Below, piece after piece: positions 40,995 to 49,416 of a stretch of DNA of 64,000 nucleotides. The DNA is from Parcubacteria bacterium C7867-008 (GTDB taxonomy: Bacteria > Patescibacteria > Paceibacteria > UBA9973 > UBA2103), in contig LFCR01000004.1 of the NCBI GenBank assembly GCA_001189215.1, positions 248,001 through 312,000 of the forward strand. The letters run 5' to 3'. Both the position numbers and the translations under genes were made by a program. Below the pieces are notes generated by a model, which saw only the letters and a program-made list of their open reading frames with translations, ran no database searches and was not told the origin of the DNA. The first letter of the stretch is position 1. Each line of letters opens with the position of its first letter.

Positions 40995-41723
40995 CTAGGA
41001 AATGTTTTGTGGGAATCCTGTCGTGAAGCGAATATCTCCAGAATGAAAGAGTCGCACATCAGGTACACCGTGTTTAACCATTATCAGACGCTCGAGACCA
41101 CCACCGAATGCAAAGCCTTGGATCTTTGCAGGATCAAGACCGGCATTCTTAATGACGTTTGGGTGCAACATACCCGCACCACCCATCTCAAGCCATCGAC
41201 CTTCCTTTCCTGGAGCCTGCCACCACATATCAAATTCAACCGACGGTTCGGTGAATGGGAAATAACTTGGACGGAATCGGGTTTTTGCTTCCGCACCAAA
41301 GTATTCACGATACAACTGATCGAGCGTTCCTTTTAGATGTCCGAGCGTGATATCAGGCCCAACGGCAAATCCATCAAGCTGATAGAACTGCGCTTCATGC
41401 GTCATATCTGTTGCTTCGTTGCGAAATACCTTTGCAGGCGAGATTGCGCGATAGCTTGTGAGTCCCTCCTTAGCCATTTTCTCTAAGAATCGAATGGTGA
41501 CACTTGTGGTGTGAGTGCGTGGAGTTCGTGGCGTTTCTTCCTTCGTCCAGAAGGTGTCTTGCATGTCGCGCGCAGGATGATCTGCTGGCACATTGAGTGC
41601 AGTGAAGTTGTACCACTCATCCTCGAGTTCAGGACCATACTCGATAGCAAATCCCATGCGACCGAATATGTCCGCTATCTCACGGGTCGCAGCCGTTATG
41701 GGGTGAAGTCTGCCGTCTGCCAT
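40995..41723 (-). CDS. pheS: Phenylalanyl-tRNA synthetase alpha subunit, catalytic core only
   Basis: 242 residues against about 330. It begins at the catalytic domain (LHPITAATREIADIFGRMGF), so the N-terminal coiled-coil that contacts tRNA is absent. Motif 2 (AISPAKVFRNEATDMTHEAQFYQLDGF), SYFPFTEPSVEFD and motif 3 (GFAFGGGLERLIMVKHG) are intact. The start at 41723 is set by TATACT 7 nt upstream. The open frame continues upstream to 41966, but that stretch overlaps the divergent glycosyltransferase gene and does not look like PheS. Pairs with pheT. Confidence 0.93.
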   Translation of the reverse strand: MADGRLHPITAATREIADIFGRMGFAIEYGPELEDEWYNFTALNVPADHPARDMQDTFWTKEETPRTPRTHTTSVTIRFLEKMAKEGLTSYRAISPAKVFRNEATDMTHEAQFYQLDGFAVGPDITLGHLKGTLDQLYREYFGAEAKTRFRPSYFPFTEPSVEFDMWWQAPGKEGRWLEMGGAGMLHPNVIKNAGLDPAKIQGFAFGGGLERLIMVKHGVPDVRLFHSGDIRFTTGFPQNIS

Positions 41724-41796
41724 ATAGCCGAGTATACCCTCTGTGTCATAGAAAAAATAGGCTATTTTTGCTAGACTGCTACTACGCTTCGGGCCT

Positions 41797-43035
41797 ATGC
41801 AACTTGAATTCTTCGTATACCCCTTCCTCTTCCTTGGCTTGTATTTCCAGGTGTTTCTCCTCATTACCTTCCTCTCCACTCCAGCACGTGAACGACGTGC
41901 CAGACCAGCCTCTATAGCTACCCCTAAAGTTGCCATTATCGTTCCCTGCTGGAATGAACAAGACACGATCGGCGGGACTGTGAAATCGCTTCTAGCTCTG
42001 GACTATCCGAAAGACAAACTTGAGATCATTCTCGTGAATGATGGTTCAGTTGATAACACAAAAGAAGTAATGGATTCATATATTGGGAATCCACAGATCA
42101 CCGTGATCCACAAAGAGAATGGTGGGAAGCACACGGCAATCAATGCCGGTATTGAACGTGCCACGGATGCAATATTTGTGGGCTGTCTTGATGCAGACTC
42201 ATTCGTTGCACCAGATGCACTTCGTGAGATTGTTTCTTGTTTCGATGATCCAAAGGTTTCTGCAGCGACACCTGCCATGAGCGTACATAATCCGCGTAGC
42301 ATGCTAGAGCGTATGCAGAACGCTGAGTACATCTTTGGTATCATGGTGCGCCACGTACTTTCTGCGGTGAATGGTATTTATGTGACACCTGGCCCGTTCT
42401 CCTTCTACCGAATGTCTGTAATACGTGAGGTAGGTGGATTCCGCCACGCGCACCAGGCAGAAGACATGGAAATGGCGCTACGCATGCAGCGTGCAGGATA
42501 TCTTATTGAGAACGCCCCACGTGCTCGCGTATACACCAAGGTGCCGCGCACCATCAAGACCCTCGTAAAGCAGCGCACGCGTTGGACTACGGGCTTCCTA
42601 CGCAACGTTACGCAGGAATACCGAGACCTCGTAGGTAACCCACAGTACGGCATTCTGGGGCTTATGATTCTTCCTTTGGGATTTGTTGCTGTGATCGGTG
42701 GTGTTGCACTCTTCCTGCTTGCGATCGCTATGATGGTCCGTGAGATTATTCGTACCTACATGATTACGCATGGCGTTCCCCTTTCATATACCCTCATGCC
42801 TCACTTCACGCTTGAAGGGTTCTATCTTTCTCTCACGTTTGTTACCCTCCTCTCCCTTATTACTGGTGCTGCCTCAGTTGCCTTTATCATCATCGGCAAG
42901 CGTGTATCTGATACTCCCGGTGAGCTAACCGTGGGTATCATCGGATATGCGCTAGTCACCGGCCTCATAGCTCCGTTCTGGCTTATGCGTTCTCTTTCAG
43001 ACCTCGTTACCAACACGAAGCGCAAATGGCGTTAA
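41797..43035 (+). CDS. Membrane-bound family 2 glycosyltransferase
   Basis: 412 residues. An N-terminal span (FFVYPFLFLGLYFQVFLLITFL), then a GT-A domain with IIVPCWNEQDTIGGTVKSLL, ILVNDGSVDNTKEV, GCLDADSFV, and the processive QxxRW-type KQRTRWTTGFLRN. Three further spans lie at the C-terminus. The arrangement resembles chitin, hyaluronan or poly-GlcNAc synthases, so it likely makes a surface polysaccharide from a nucleotide sugar. The donor cannot be told from sequence. It is divergent from pheS and 21 bp upstream of the thioredoxin-like gene. Confidence 0.88.
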   Translation: MQLEFFVYPFLFLGLYFQVFLLITFLSTPARERRARPASIATPKVAIIVPCWNEQDTIGGTVKSLLALDYPKDKLEIILVNDGSVDNTKEVMDSYIGNPQITVIHKENGGKHTAINAGIERATDAIFVGCLDADSFVAPDALREIVSCFDDPKVSAATPAMSVHNPRSMLERMQNAEYIFGIMVRHVLSAVNGIYVTPGPFSFYRMSVIREVGGFRHAHQAEDMEMALRMQRAGYLIENAPRARVYTKVPRTIKTLVKQRTRWTTGFLRNVTQEYRDLVGNPQYGILGLMILPLGFVAVIGGVALFLLAIAMMVREIIRTYMITHGVPLSYTLMPHFTLEGFYLSLTFVTLLSLITGAASVAFIIIGKRVSDTPGELTVGIIGYALVTGLIAPFWLMRSLSDLVTNTKRKWR

Positions 43036-43056
43036 TTCGTTTATACTGTCTTTTAT

Positions 43057-43746
43057 ATGAAATCCCTCGCTACTCGTAACGCCATTCTGGCACTGGTTAT
43101 CACCCTGCTCATTATTGGCTCGGTGGTATATGCCGTTAATTACTTGGATCGTCAGCGCGTTGCTGAACTTTCTTCTATCCAGAATCAACTGGCTACAGAC
43201 ACTCTTTCTGTCGAGACCCAGTTCGCACTTCTTGAGTCTGCGCCCTGTGAAGATATATCTGAAGGCAACACCCTTTCTCAGGAGGTATCGAATCTTGGTG
43301 AAAAGCTTTCTACCGCAGAGAGTCGTTTGGGTGCCACAGATGAACAAGTAATCCAGCTTAAGAATCAGTACACCTTGCTTGAGATACGTGACTATCTTCT
43401 CACCAAGCGACTTGCAGAAGCATGTAACTTCAAACCAACAGTTGCCCTATACTTCTACTCAAACATTCCAGGCGCATGTACTGATTGTGACCGCGCAAGT
43501 TATGCACTCTCCTACCTCCATGATCAGAACCCAAACCTTCGGGTGTACTCTTTCGACTACAACCTGAACCTCGGCGCACTTAAGACACTTATTGCGGTTG
43601 AGAAGGTTAAACCTGAATTCCCTGCCTTTGTAATTGAAGGAAAGCGGGCCTATGGATTTACTACCATAGATGACTTTAAGAGTTCCTTCCCTAAGGACTT
43701 CTTTGCAACTTCAACGACCGCAACAAGTACCAGCAAAAAGAAGTAA
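43057..43746 (+). CDS. Membrane-anchored coiled-coil protein with CxxC thioredoxin-like domain
   Basis: 229 residues. N-terminal span (AILALVITLLIIGSVVYAV), a 70-residue coiled coil, then a thioredoxin-like domain with the redox motif CTDC (YFYSNIPGACTDCDRASYAL) and VKPEFPAFVIEG holding the expected cis-Pro region. Probably an extracytoplasmic disulfide oxidoreductase. That fits a cell exporting many Cys-rich proteins, several of them encoded in this window. TATACT lies 9 nt before the ATG. A terminator follows. Confidence 0.75.
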   Translation: MKSLATRNAILALVITLLIIGSVVYAVNYLDRQRVAELSSIQNQLATDTLSVETQFALLESAPCEDISEGNTLSQEVSNLGEKLSTAESRLGATDEQVIQLKNQYTLLEIRDYLLTKRLAEACNFKPTVALYFYSNIPGACTDCDRASYALSYLHDQNPNLRVYSFDYNLNLGALKTLIAVEKVKPEFPAFVIEGKRAYGFTTIDDFKSSFPKDFFATSTTATSTSKKK

Positions 43747-43752
43747 CTGTTA

Positions 43753-43793
43753 AAGAAAAACCTCTCTCCTGTTGGAGAGAGGTTTTTCTTTTT
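43753..43793. terminator. Bidirectional terminator between the thioredoxin-like gene and tRNA-Thr
   Basis: AAAGAAAAACCTCTCTCC TGTT GGAGAGAGGTTTTTCTTTTTT. Confidence 0.9.
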
Positions 43794-43869
43794 TGGAGCC
43801 GCCTCCCAGGCTTGAACTGGGGACCTTCACTTTACAAAAGTGTTGCTCTACCAACTGAGCTAAGGCGGC
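43794..43869 (-). tRNA. tRNA-Thr (anticodon UGU)
   Basis: 76 nt with encoded CCA. Acceptor GCCGCCT/AGGCGGC, D arm GCTCAGTTGGTAGAGC, anticodon loop TTTGTAA with TGT, and T arm GGTTCAAGCC-like CCCAG TTCAAGC CTGGG. It fits a complete, ordinary tRNA. Confidence 0.95.
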
Positions 43870-43872
43870 ACT

Positions 43873-44322
43873 TTATAGTTCTACCACATCTACCCCTTCT
43901 TGCGCACGTAGTGCCTTAGGGGCACGACGGGTACGCTTCAGAGCAGACTTCAAATATAGCACTGTACCTGCGATACGGGACTGTTTAGGAAGCATGGGCT
44001 CTGTAGCACTCACCTCTCCCAAACGACGCATGCGTAGAGAGCGCACCGTGCGTGTGAGGACACGTTCAACGAAACGGACCGCGATGAGGGTGGCGTGTGC
44101 TACATCATGCAGTGCGCGTTCAAATCCGGTACGTGCCACATCATTGAAGAATGCGCCCCAATCAACGTGTTGCAGGATGAACGATGCACGCGCTACTCGA
44201 GCATCAAAATGATCACGACGTACCGCAAGAAACCGTATCCCACGACGATCCTCCACCGCAATAAGCAGTACAAATGCAGTGAGCATCAGTAACGTGATTG
44301 GGATAGGGATGAAGTACAGCAT
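43873..44322 (-). CDS. Hypothetical protein with one N-terminal membrane span
   Basis: About 149 residues. A strongly hydrophobic start (MLYFIPIPITLLMLTAFVLLIAVE) is followed by an Arg-rich, probably helical cytoplasmic part (RRGIRFLAVRRD, RFVERVLTRTVRSLRMRRLG) ending KALRAQEGVDVVEL. No family recognised. It lies directly downstream of tsf and upstream of tRNA-Thr on the same strand. The ATG at 44322 is preferred to an in-frame TTG at 44349, which would place the tsf-end hairpin inside the gene. Confidence 0.6.
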   Translation of the reverse strand: MLYFIPIPITLLMLTAFVLLIAVEDRRGIRFLAVRRDHFDARVARASFILQHVDWGAFFNDVARTGFERALHDVAHATLIAVRFVERVLTRTVRSLRMRRLGEVSATEPMLPKQSRIAGTVLYLKSALKRTRRAPKALRAQEGVDVVEL

Positions 44323-44352
44323 AGGTATGCGAGCGATGCTCGCAGGCAAACG

Positions 44353-44934
44353 CTAGCGTGCGGAAAACCGCGCGAACTTGGTGATCTCAACACGCTCGCC
44401 GAACTTCTGAGATGCCTCAGTAATAAGATCGCGCACCTTCTTTGAATCGTCCTTGATGTATGGCTGATTCATAAGCACTTGATCCTGGAAGTATGACGCC
44501 ATCTTTCCTTCTAGAATCTTGTCCTGCATCTCTGCAGGCTTGTCCTTAACCTCTTCCATAAACACCGCCTTGGCAGCCGTAACTGCTTCAGGAGCGATGT
44601 CTGCCTCATTGAGGTATTTAGGATCAGTCGCAGCGACCTGCATGGCGATCTCACGAGCAAGCACCGGGAACTCGTCATTACGGGCAACGAAGTCTGTCTC
44701 GCATGAGAGAAGGATCATTGCACCGATTTCACCCCCGTGGATATAGGTACCAACGGCACCTGCACCAAACTCACGGTCTCCCTTCTTCTCAGCTGCTGAG
44801 CTTGAGCGCTTACGGAGAATAACCTCTGCCTTATCGATATCACCACCCGCTTCTTCAAGTGCCTTCTTGCACTGCATGACGCTAACGCCGGTCTTATCGC
44901 GAAGCTGCTTGAGAATGTCGGTGGTGATTTCCAT
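44353..44934 (-). CDS. tsf: Elongation factor Ts
   Basis: 193 residues, shorter than the E. coli form (about 280) as in many bacteria with a compact Ts. N-terminal UBA-like domain (ILKQLRDKTGVSVMQCKKALEEAGGDIDKAEVILRK), EF-Tu-contact core (VLLSCETDFVARNDEFPVLAREIAMQVAA-type, read in parts), and a shortened C-terminal subdomain. It recharges EF-Tu with GTP. Downstream of rpsB, as usual. TATACC lies 9 nt before the ATG. Confidence 0.97.
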   Translation of the reverse strand: MEITTDILKQLRDKTGVSVMQCKKALEEAGGDIDKAEVILRKRSSSAAEKKGDREFGAGAVGTYIHGGEIGAMILLSCETDFVARNDEFPVLAREIAMQVAATDPKYLNEADIAPEAVTAAKAVFMEEVKDKPAEMQDKILEGKMASYFQDQVLMNQPYIKDDSKKVRDLITEASQKFGERVEITKFARFSAR

Positions 44935-45009
44935 AATGATTTAGGTATAAAGATTCAACAAAATAATCAAACGAATTGAAGCATGAAGCTTCAATTGAAT
45001 TGGAAGGGT

Positions 45010-45711
45010 TTATCCCTTTAGACCTGCTTCGTATGCAGAAGCAAGTTCATCAAGCACGAGAGTTACCGTTGCGCGAGATGCGTCATTTGTAACGATTGGG
45101 TACGCTGCGTCCTTAAGATCACAGTCTGAACTCATAACACCGATTACTGGAATCCCCGCATCACGTGCTTCCTTAGAAGCGTGCGCTTCAGCTTTGGTAT
45201 CTACGATAACCATAGCGTCTGGGCGCTTGCTTAGGTTACGGACACCATCAAGACGCTCGGTGAGGCGATCAATCTCACGGTCGATGTATACACGCTCAAG
45301 CTTGGTGTATAGCTTGCTGAGTTCACCAGAAGAACGCTTCTCAGTGAGATCTGCGAGGCGATCAATACGCTTCTTAATCTCAACAAAGTTTGAGATGGTT
45401 CCGCCGAGCCATCGGCCTGCCACGTATGGCTGGTTGATACGCTTTGCAGCATCACGAACCTGATCAGATACTTCACGCTTCCCTCCTACGAAGAGAATGG
45501 TCTTACCATCGCGTGCAAGTGCTGCCATTGCAGTCTTTGCTGCAGCAAGCTGCGCATCTGTCTTTACGAGATCAAAGATCTCAACCTTGGATTTAGATCC
45601 AAGTACGAACGGCTTCATTGTTGGGTGACGGCGGCTCTTTACCTGGGCAAAGTGAGCACCCGCCGCAAAAAGACGGTCAACGCCAGGTCCAGCCGAAGTT
45701 TCGGTAGTCAT
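45010..45711 (-). CDS. rpsB: Ribosomal protein uS2
   Basis: 233 residues. LFAAGAHFAQVKSRRHPTMKPFV, TILFVGGKREVSDQVRDAA, RWLGGTISNF and PDAMVIVDTKAEAHASKEARDAGIPVIGVMSSDCDL (read in parts) are standard uS2 signatures. Part of the small subunit; it binds late in assembly. TATCTT lies 6 nt before the ATG. Forms the usual rpsB-tsf pair. Confidence 0.97.
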   Translation of the reverse strand: MTTETSAGPGVDRLFAAGAHFAQVKSRRHPTMKPFVLGSKSKVEIFDLVKTDAQLAAAKTAMAALARDGKTILFVGGKREVSDQVRDAAKRINQPYVAGRWLGGTISNFVEIKKRIDRLADLTEKRSSGELSKLYTKLERVYIDREIDRLTERLDGVRNLSKRPDAMVIVDTKAEAHASKEARDAGIPVIGVMSSDCDLKDAAYPIVTNDASRATVTLVLDELASAYEAGLKG

Positions 45712-45762
45712 AGACAGAAGATACCACAGGGGCTATGGGGGCGCAATTCCCTGCTCACTCAG

Positions 45763-47055
45763 CTAGAAGGGCGAGAATATAGGATTTATATTAACAATCA
45801 CCGTTGCAGACGTTGCTCCATCAATACAGTCCACACGGTAGACGGATTGTTTCGTGATTGGAGGTGTTGGGAAAGATGCTGACGCTAGACAGGATGCTGG
45901 AGTAATAACTCTATTTACTCCTGGTCCCGTTACCGTACAGGTCTGATTAAGACCAGAACCAGTGACGGTAAGAGTTGCTGATGTACCGGTGCGTACACGA
46001 CTTGGTGTGGCCTTTATAGAGACCGTGGGACTGGTACAAGTGTCTGCGGGCACCGTACACGCCCCATCAGTCTTAGTGCCAGATACTAGTCCACCACAAC
46101 CATCAGAACAGCTGTCTCCTACACATGTATTCGTCTTACAAGATGTATCTGCTACGCAACCAGGGTCTGGATCGGTACAGGCAGGATAGACACCAACTTG
46201 TCCTGTATCAGCACACGTTGGGGCGTCATAACATGCAGGCCAAACTCCCAACTGACCACTGTCTGCACACGTTGGCGGTATTGGATCTGTACACGCTGGA
46301 TACACACCTACTTTTCCGAAATCAGCACACGTTGGTGGGTCAAAGGGAACACAGGCAGGGTATGTTCCAACCAAACCAAGGTCTTCACAAGTTGGAAGTG
46401 GACACGCGGGGTATGGGCCTGAAGAGCCGTTTGAACATCCTGGTAGGGGTAGCGGACACGCCGGGTATGGTCCTACAGAACCATTGGTACAGGTTGGTGG
46501 TGGGAGTGGACATGCGGGATACGGACCAGCAGAACCGTTAGTGCATTCTGGTATAGGGAGTGGGCATGCCGGGTATGGACCAGGTGATCCGTTTGTACAT
46601 GAAGGCGGCGGTAGCGGACACGCCGGGTATGGTCCTACAGAACCATTGGTACAGGTTGGTGGTGGGCAAAGAGAATCAGATGGTGTTGCAGCTGAACACG
46701 CTCCGTCACACTGAATCGTTCCTGAACCAGTCATTCCGCAACTGTTTCCACCGGAAGAACATGAGTTGCCTGCGTTAGCTACACAGGCAGGAGGATCAGG
46801 AATAAATACTTCCCAACAATAATCAGCCGGGCAGAATCCTGGTAGCCCGCTGCATGGGCCATAGCATTCAGATCCCGGAGGCGGCCCACCACATTCAGGA
46901 GGACCAATAAAGAGACCGAACCAGGTTTGGAAGCAACCTGCCCAATGTCCAGATTCTGCACGCGCCATATTCGAACTTATGGCCATGGCAAATAGGAGTA
47001 TCGCTATAGCTGCTACGTATATACAAGCACGGAGTGAGATGAATCGGCGGATCAT
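45763..47055 (-). CDS. Secreted Cys-rich repeat protein, module 1
   Basis: 430 residues. Signal peptide (ACIYVAAIAILLFAMAISSNMARA). About 250 residues are built from short repeats of the forms CTNGSxGPYPACPLP and CADxGQVGVYPAC. A disulfide-rich block CKTNTCVGDSCSDGCGGLVSGT follows, then a C-terminal beta domain (VSIKATPSRVRTGTSATLTVTGSGLNQTCTV) ending NINPIFSPF. It is probably displayed outside the membrane. Its ATG overlaps the stop of the propeller gene by 4 bp (ATGA), so they are co-translated. Paralogues at 49417 and 51768. Confidence 0.8.
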   Translation of the reverse strand: MIRRFISLRACIYVAAIAILLFAMAISSNMARAESGHWAGCFQTWFGLFIGPPECGGPPPGSECYGPCSGLPGFCPADYCWEVFIPDPPACVANAGNSCSSGGNSCGMTGSGTIQCDGACSAATPSDSLCPPPTCTNGSVGPYPACPLPPPSCTNGSPGPYPACPLPIPECTNGSAGPYPACPLPPPTCTNGSVGPYPACPLPLPGCSNGSSGPYPACPLPTCEDLGLVGTYPACVPFDPPTCADFGKVGVYPACTDPIPPTCADSGQLGVWPACYDAPTCADTGQVGVYPACTDPDPGCVADTSCKTNTCVGDSCSDGCGGLVSGTKTDGACTVPADTCTSPTVSIKATPSRVRTGTSATLTVTGSGLNQTCTVTGPGVNRVITPASCLASASFPTPPITKQSVYRVDCIDGATSATVIVNINPIFSPF

Positions 47056-48020
47056 AGGGCAATGTCGATTAGTGTTCCAAATGCTGGAAGACCAGGAATA
47101 GTGCTTCCGGAACTGTTAGCCGTGAGGCCATACTTCCAAAGAGTATCTCCAGTCGTAGAGTGTTGAATGAAGTAGAGTGCAGAACTTCCAAGCACGAGAG
47201 ATGGGCTCTTCGCGTCTACATACGTGGCAATCTCTCGTACTCCTTGTGGTGTAAGCAGTCCAAGATGAGCTGTAGCTGTATCGGGAGTAACCCATGCCAC
47301 CAGCGCTGCATCACGTGATACAGCTGGTGCTGGATATGGCACCGGTGTTGCAATAACGTTTGGTGCATAGATCGAACTTACCCCATTATCAATGTTGTAT
47401 TTAATGATTCCCTGTTCTGAGAACCACGCGACTTCAGAATCACTTATGAAGAAGGGTGAAAAGCCAGCACCTATGTAGCGTGGTGTTGTGGTTCCTTCTG
47501 ATAGAAGCATCACACGCGTTGGAAATATGGCTTTGTTAGTATCGTGAGCAGTTTCAATACCCGCTCGACTCGCCTGTGCAAAAGCAACGCGCATACCATT
47601 CGGTGATATTGCTGCACTAGTTTTTACATCTTCTGAACCATACAGAAGCGTAGTGTCACCTCGTACTTCATAGATGTTTTCAGGTCCAAGTTGGATTGAT
47701 GCTACGTGATTGCCACGGCGTGAAATAGATAGTGTTGAGAAAGTACTACCAAGACTTACCGGGGCATAGTTGCCATCGGTCATGCGGTAGAGCGTATTTA
47801 CCTTATCTTGCTGGTAGAGGAAGAACCCATCTTTAAGATCTGCTGGCAGGAGACTCGCCGTTAGTGGTCGGAATAGATCCGGCATGTACGTAGCGAATAT
47901 TATAATAATCGCAGTAAGCACGACTGCTATTGAGGCAATGATAAATGCCCATGTTGCAAAGCGATTCTTATGAGGCATCGAATGCAGTGGTACAGAATGG
48001 CTTGGGGTTTCTTCTTGCAT
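47052..48020 (-). CDS. Membrane-anchored beta-propeller-like protein, module 1
   Basis: About 322 residues. A short polar N-terminus, one membrane span (FATWAFIIASIAVVLTAIIIIFATY), then an extracytoplasmic region of repeated beta blades of the TolB/PD40 kind (ISPNGMRVAFAQAS; GFSPFFISDSEVAWFSEQG; VSRDAALVAWVTP). The start at 48020 follows TAGGCT by 8 nt; the frame continues upstream to 48134 into prfA. First gene of a pair with the Cys-rich gene. Paralogues at 50781 and 53300. Function unknown. Confidence 0.78.
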   Translation of the reverse strand: MQEETPSHSVPLHSMPHKNRFATWAFIIASIAVVLTAIIIIFATYMPDLFRPLTASLLPADLKDGFFLYQQDKVNTLYRMTDGNYAPVSLGSTFSTLSISRRGNHVASIQLGPENIYEVRGDTTLLYGSEDVKTSAAISPNGMRVAFAQASRAGIETAHDTNKAIFPTRVMLLSEGTTTPRYIGAGFSPFFISDSEVAWFSEQGIIKYNIDNGVSSIYAPNVIATPVPYPAPAVSRDAALVAWVTPDTATAHLGLLTPQGVREIATYVDAKSPSLVLGSSALYFIQHSTTGDTLWKYGLTANSSGSTIPGLPAFGTLIDIAL

Positions 48021-48069
48021 ATACCTAAAGCCTACCACCATCTGAGCAGATGAAGATCGGGTCTGTGAA

Positions 48070-49026
48070 TTAGTCCTCGTCTTCTGCAGCACCAACTCCC
48101 CCATTCGCTGCAGCAGTTTGCAGAGACTCAACAATTGAATCCAAGTTTCCGAGCATTATCTTTGGGAGATTGTGCCAAGACTCTTTTAGACGGTGGTCGG
48201 TAATACGGTCTTGAAGGAAGTTATAGGTACGAATCTTCTCTGAGCGATCACCGGTTCCGATCTGTCCAGCTCGTAGTGCTGCGTGTTTCTTGGCCTCTTC
48301 TTCTTCATACAGTGTCTCAAGCTTTGCTGACAGAATTTCCATAGCCTTGAGTCGGTTATTAAGCTGGGACCGCTCGCTGGTCGAACGTACGTCGATACCG
48401 GTTGGTTTGTGAATAAGACGGACTGCGGACTCTACTTTGTTCACATTCTGCCCTCCTGCTCCACCCGAGCGAGAAAACTCCATTTCAATATCTGCTGGAT
48501 TGATTTCAAACTTTGGCTTTGTACGTATAGGAAGTGAAGCGACTGAAGCAGTTGAGGTATGAATACGTCCAGACTTCTCGGTAAGAGGGACACGCTGTAC
48601 GCGATGAACCCCCGTTTCATAACGAAGGGCTGCATATGCCTCAGGACTTTCAATTTCAAGTGTCAGTTCATCTATGATTCGTACACGCCACCGCTTAGAC
48701 TCTGCGTATTTCTGATACATCTCTTTCAGTTCCTGTGCGAAGAGTGTCGCCTCGTCACCGCCAGCGCCAGCACGGAACTCAAGTACCACTGCCTTAGGAA
48801 TACTTTCCTCTTCTTTTTCTTTATCTAAAATATCTTCAATAGTTGAAAGAATTTCTTTCTGGCGTGCATCGATATGATCCTCATCTTCTGCAGCCATCTC
48901 AAGCAATACGGCATCCTCACCTGCTGCTTCACGACCACTACTACGCTGCGCCTCAAGACGTTCGAATTCCTCCGCAAGATATGCGGTCTTATGATTGTTC
49001 TTGAATTCGGATGAGTATTCGATCAT
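48070..49026 (-). CDS. prfA: Peptide chain release factor 1
   Basis: 318 residues against about 360; the N-terminal domain is shortened. GVHRVQRVPLTEKSGRIHTS carries the RF1-type P-x-T recognition tripeptide (PLT). SRSGGAGGQNVNKVESAVRL contains the GGQ catalytic motif. It ends translation at UAA and UAG. It and rpmE lie between surface modules 1 and 2. A hexamer ends about 6 nt before the ATG. Confidence 0.95.
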   Translation of the reverse strand: MIEYSSEFKNNHKTAYLAEEFERLEAQRSSGREAAGEDAVLLEMAAEDEDHIDARQKEILSTIEDILDKEKEEESIPKAVVLEFRAGAGGDEATLFAQELKEMYQKYAESKRWRVRIIDELTLEIESPEAYAALRYETGVHRVQRVPLTEKSGRIHTSTASVASLPIRTKPKFEINPADIEMEFSRSGGAGGQNVNKVESAVRLIHKPTGIDVRSTSERSQLNNRLKAMEILSAKLETLYEEEEAKKHAALRAGQIGTGDRSEKIRTYNFLQDRITDHRLKESWHNLPKIMLGNLDSIVESLQTAAANGGVGAAEDED

Positions 49027-49050
49027 AGATATATGGTAGCAAAATAAATA

Positions 49051-49090
49051 TGAAAGAGAGGTCCTGTTTGAAACAGGACCTCTCTTTCAT
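49051..49090. terminator. Terminator between rpmE and prfA
   Basis: GAAAGAGAGGTCCTGTTT GAAACAGGACCTCTCTTTC; a long near-perfect stem. Confidence 0.85.
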
Positions 49091-49096
49091 GCGTCG

Positions 49097-49351
49097 TTAC
49101 TTAGCCTTTGCTGCCGCAGCACGCTGCTTGAAGCGTTCAACGCGACCAGTCTTGTCGAGGGAACGATCCTCACCAGTATAGAATGGGTGAGACTTGCTGG
49201 AGATTTCAACCACTACCTTAGGGTATTCCTTGCCCTCGTATGTACCGGTTTCGGTAGTACGGATGGTGGATCCAATAAGGAAAACCGCGCCCGAAGACAT
49301 ATCTTCGAACATCACAGTGCGGTAGCCCTCTGGGTGAATATCTTTCTTCAT
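49097..49351 (-). CDS. rpmE: Ribosomal protein bL31, zinc-free (type B-like)
   Basis: 84 residues. MKKDIHPEGYRTVMFEDMSSG, SKSHPFYTGEDR and GRVERFKQR match bL31; the Cys residues of the zinc form are absent. It forms an intersubunit bridge of the ribosome. TATAGT lies 9 nt before the ATG, a leaderless start. Confidence 0.95.
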   Translation of the reverse strand: MKKDIHPEGYRTVMFEDMSSGAVFLIGSTIRTTETGTYEGKEYPKVVVEISSKSHPFYTGEDRSLDKTGRVERFKQRAAAAKAK

Positions 49352-49370
49352 AGTGGAATGACTATATCAA

Positions 49371-49407
49371 ACAGAACCGCGCCAGGCAATGCCTGGCGCG
49401 GTTCTGT
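49371..49407 (-). terminator. Terminator of Cys-rich gene 2
   Basis: CAGAACCGCGCCAGGCA/TGCCTGGCGCGGTTCTG, a perfect 17-bp stem; the T run is short (TTTG). Confidence 0.75.
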
Positions 49408-49416
49408 ACTAACTGC

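Noticed and set aside
43794..43869. tRNA-Thr as the attachment site of an insert
   Set aside because: Both flanks are ordinary, no repeat of the tRNA 3' end is visible, and no recombinase is adjacent.
48070..49026. UGA recoding as in Gracilibacteria
   Set aside because: Several genes, including dnaE, end cleanly at TGA and no in-frame TGA interrupts conserved proteins.
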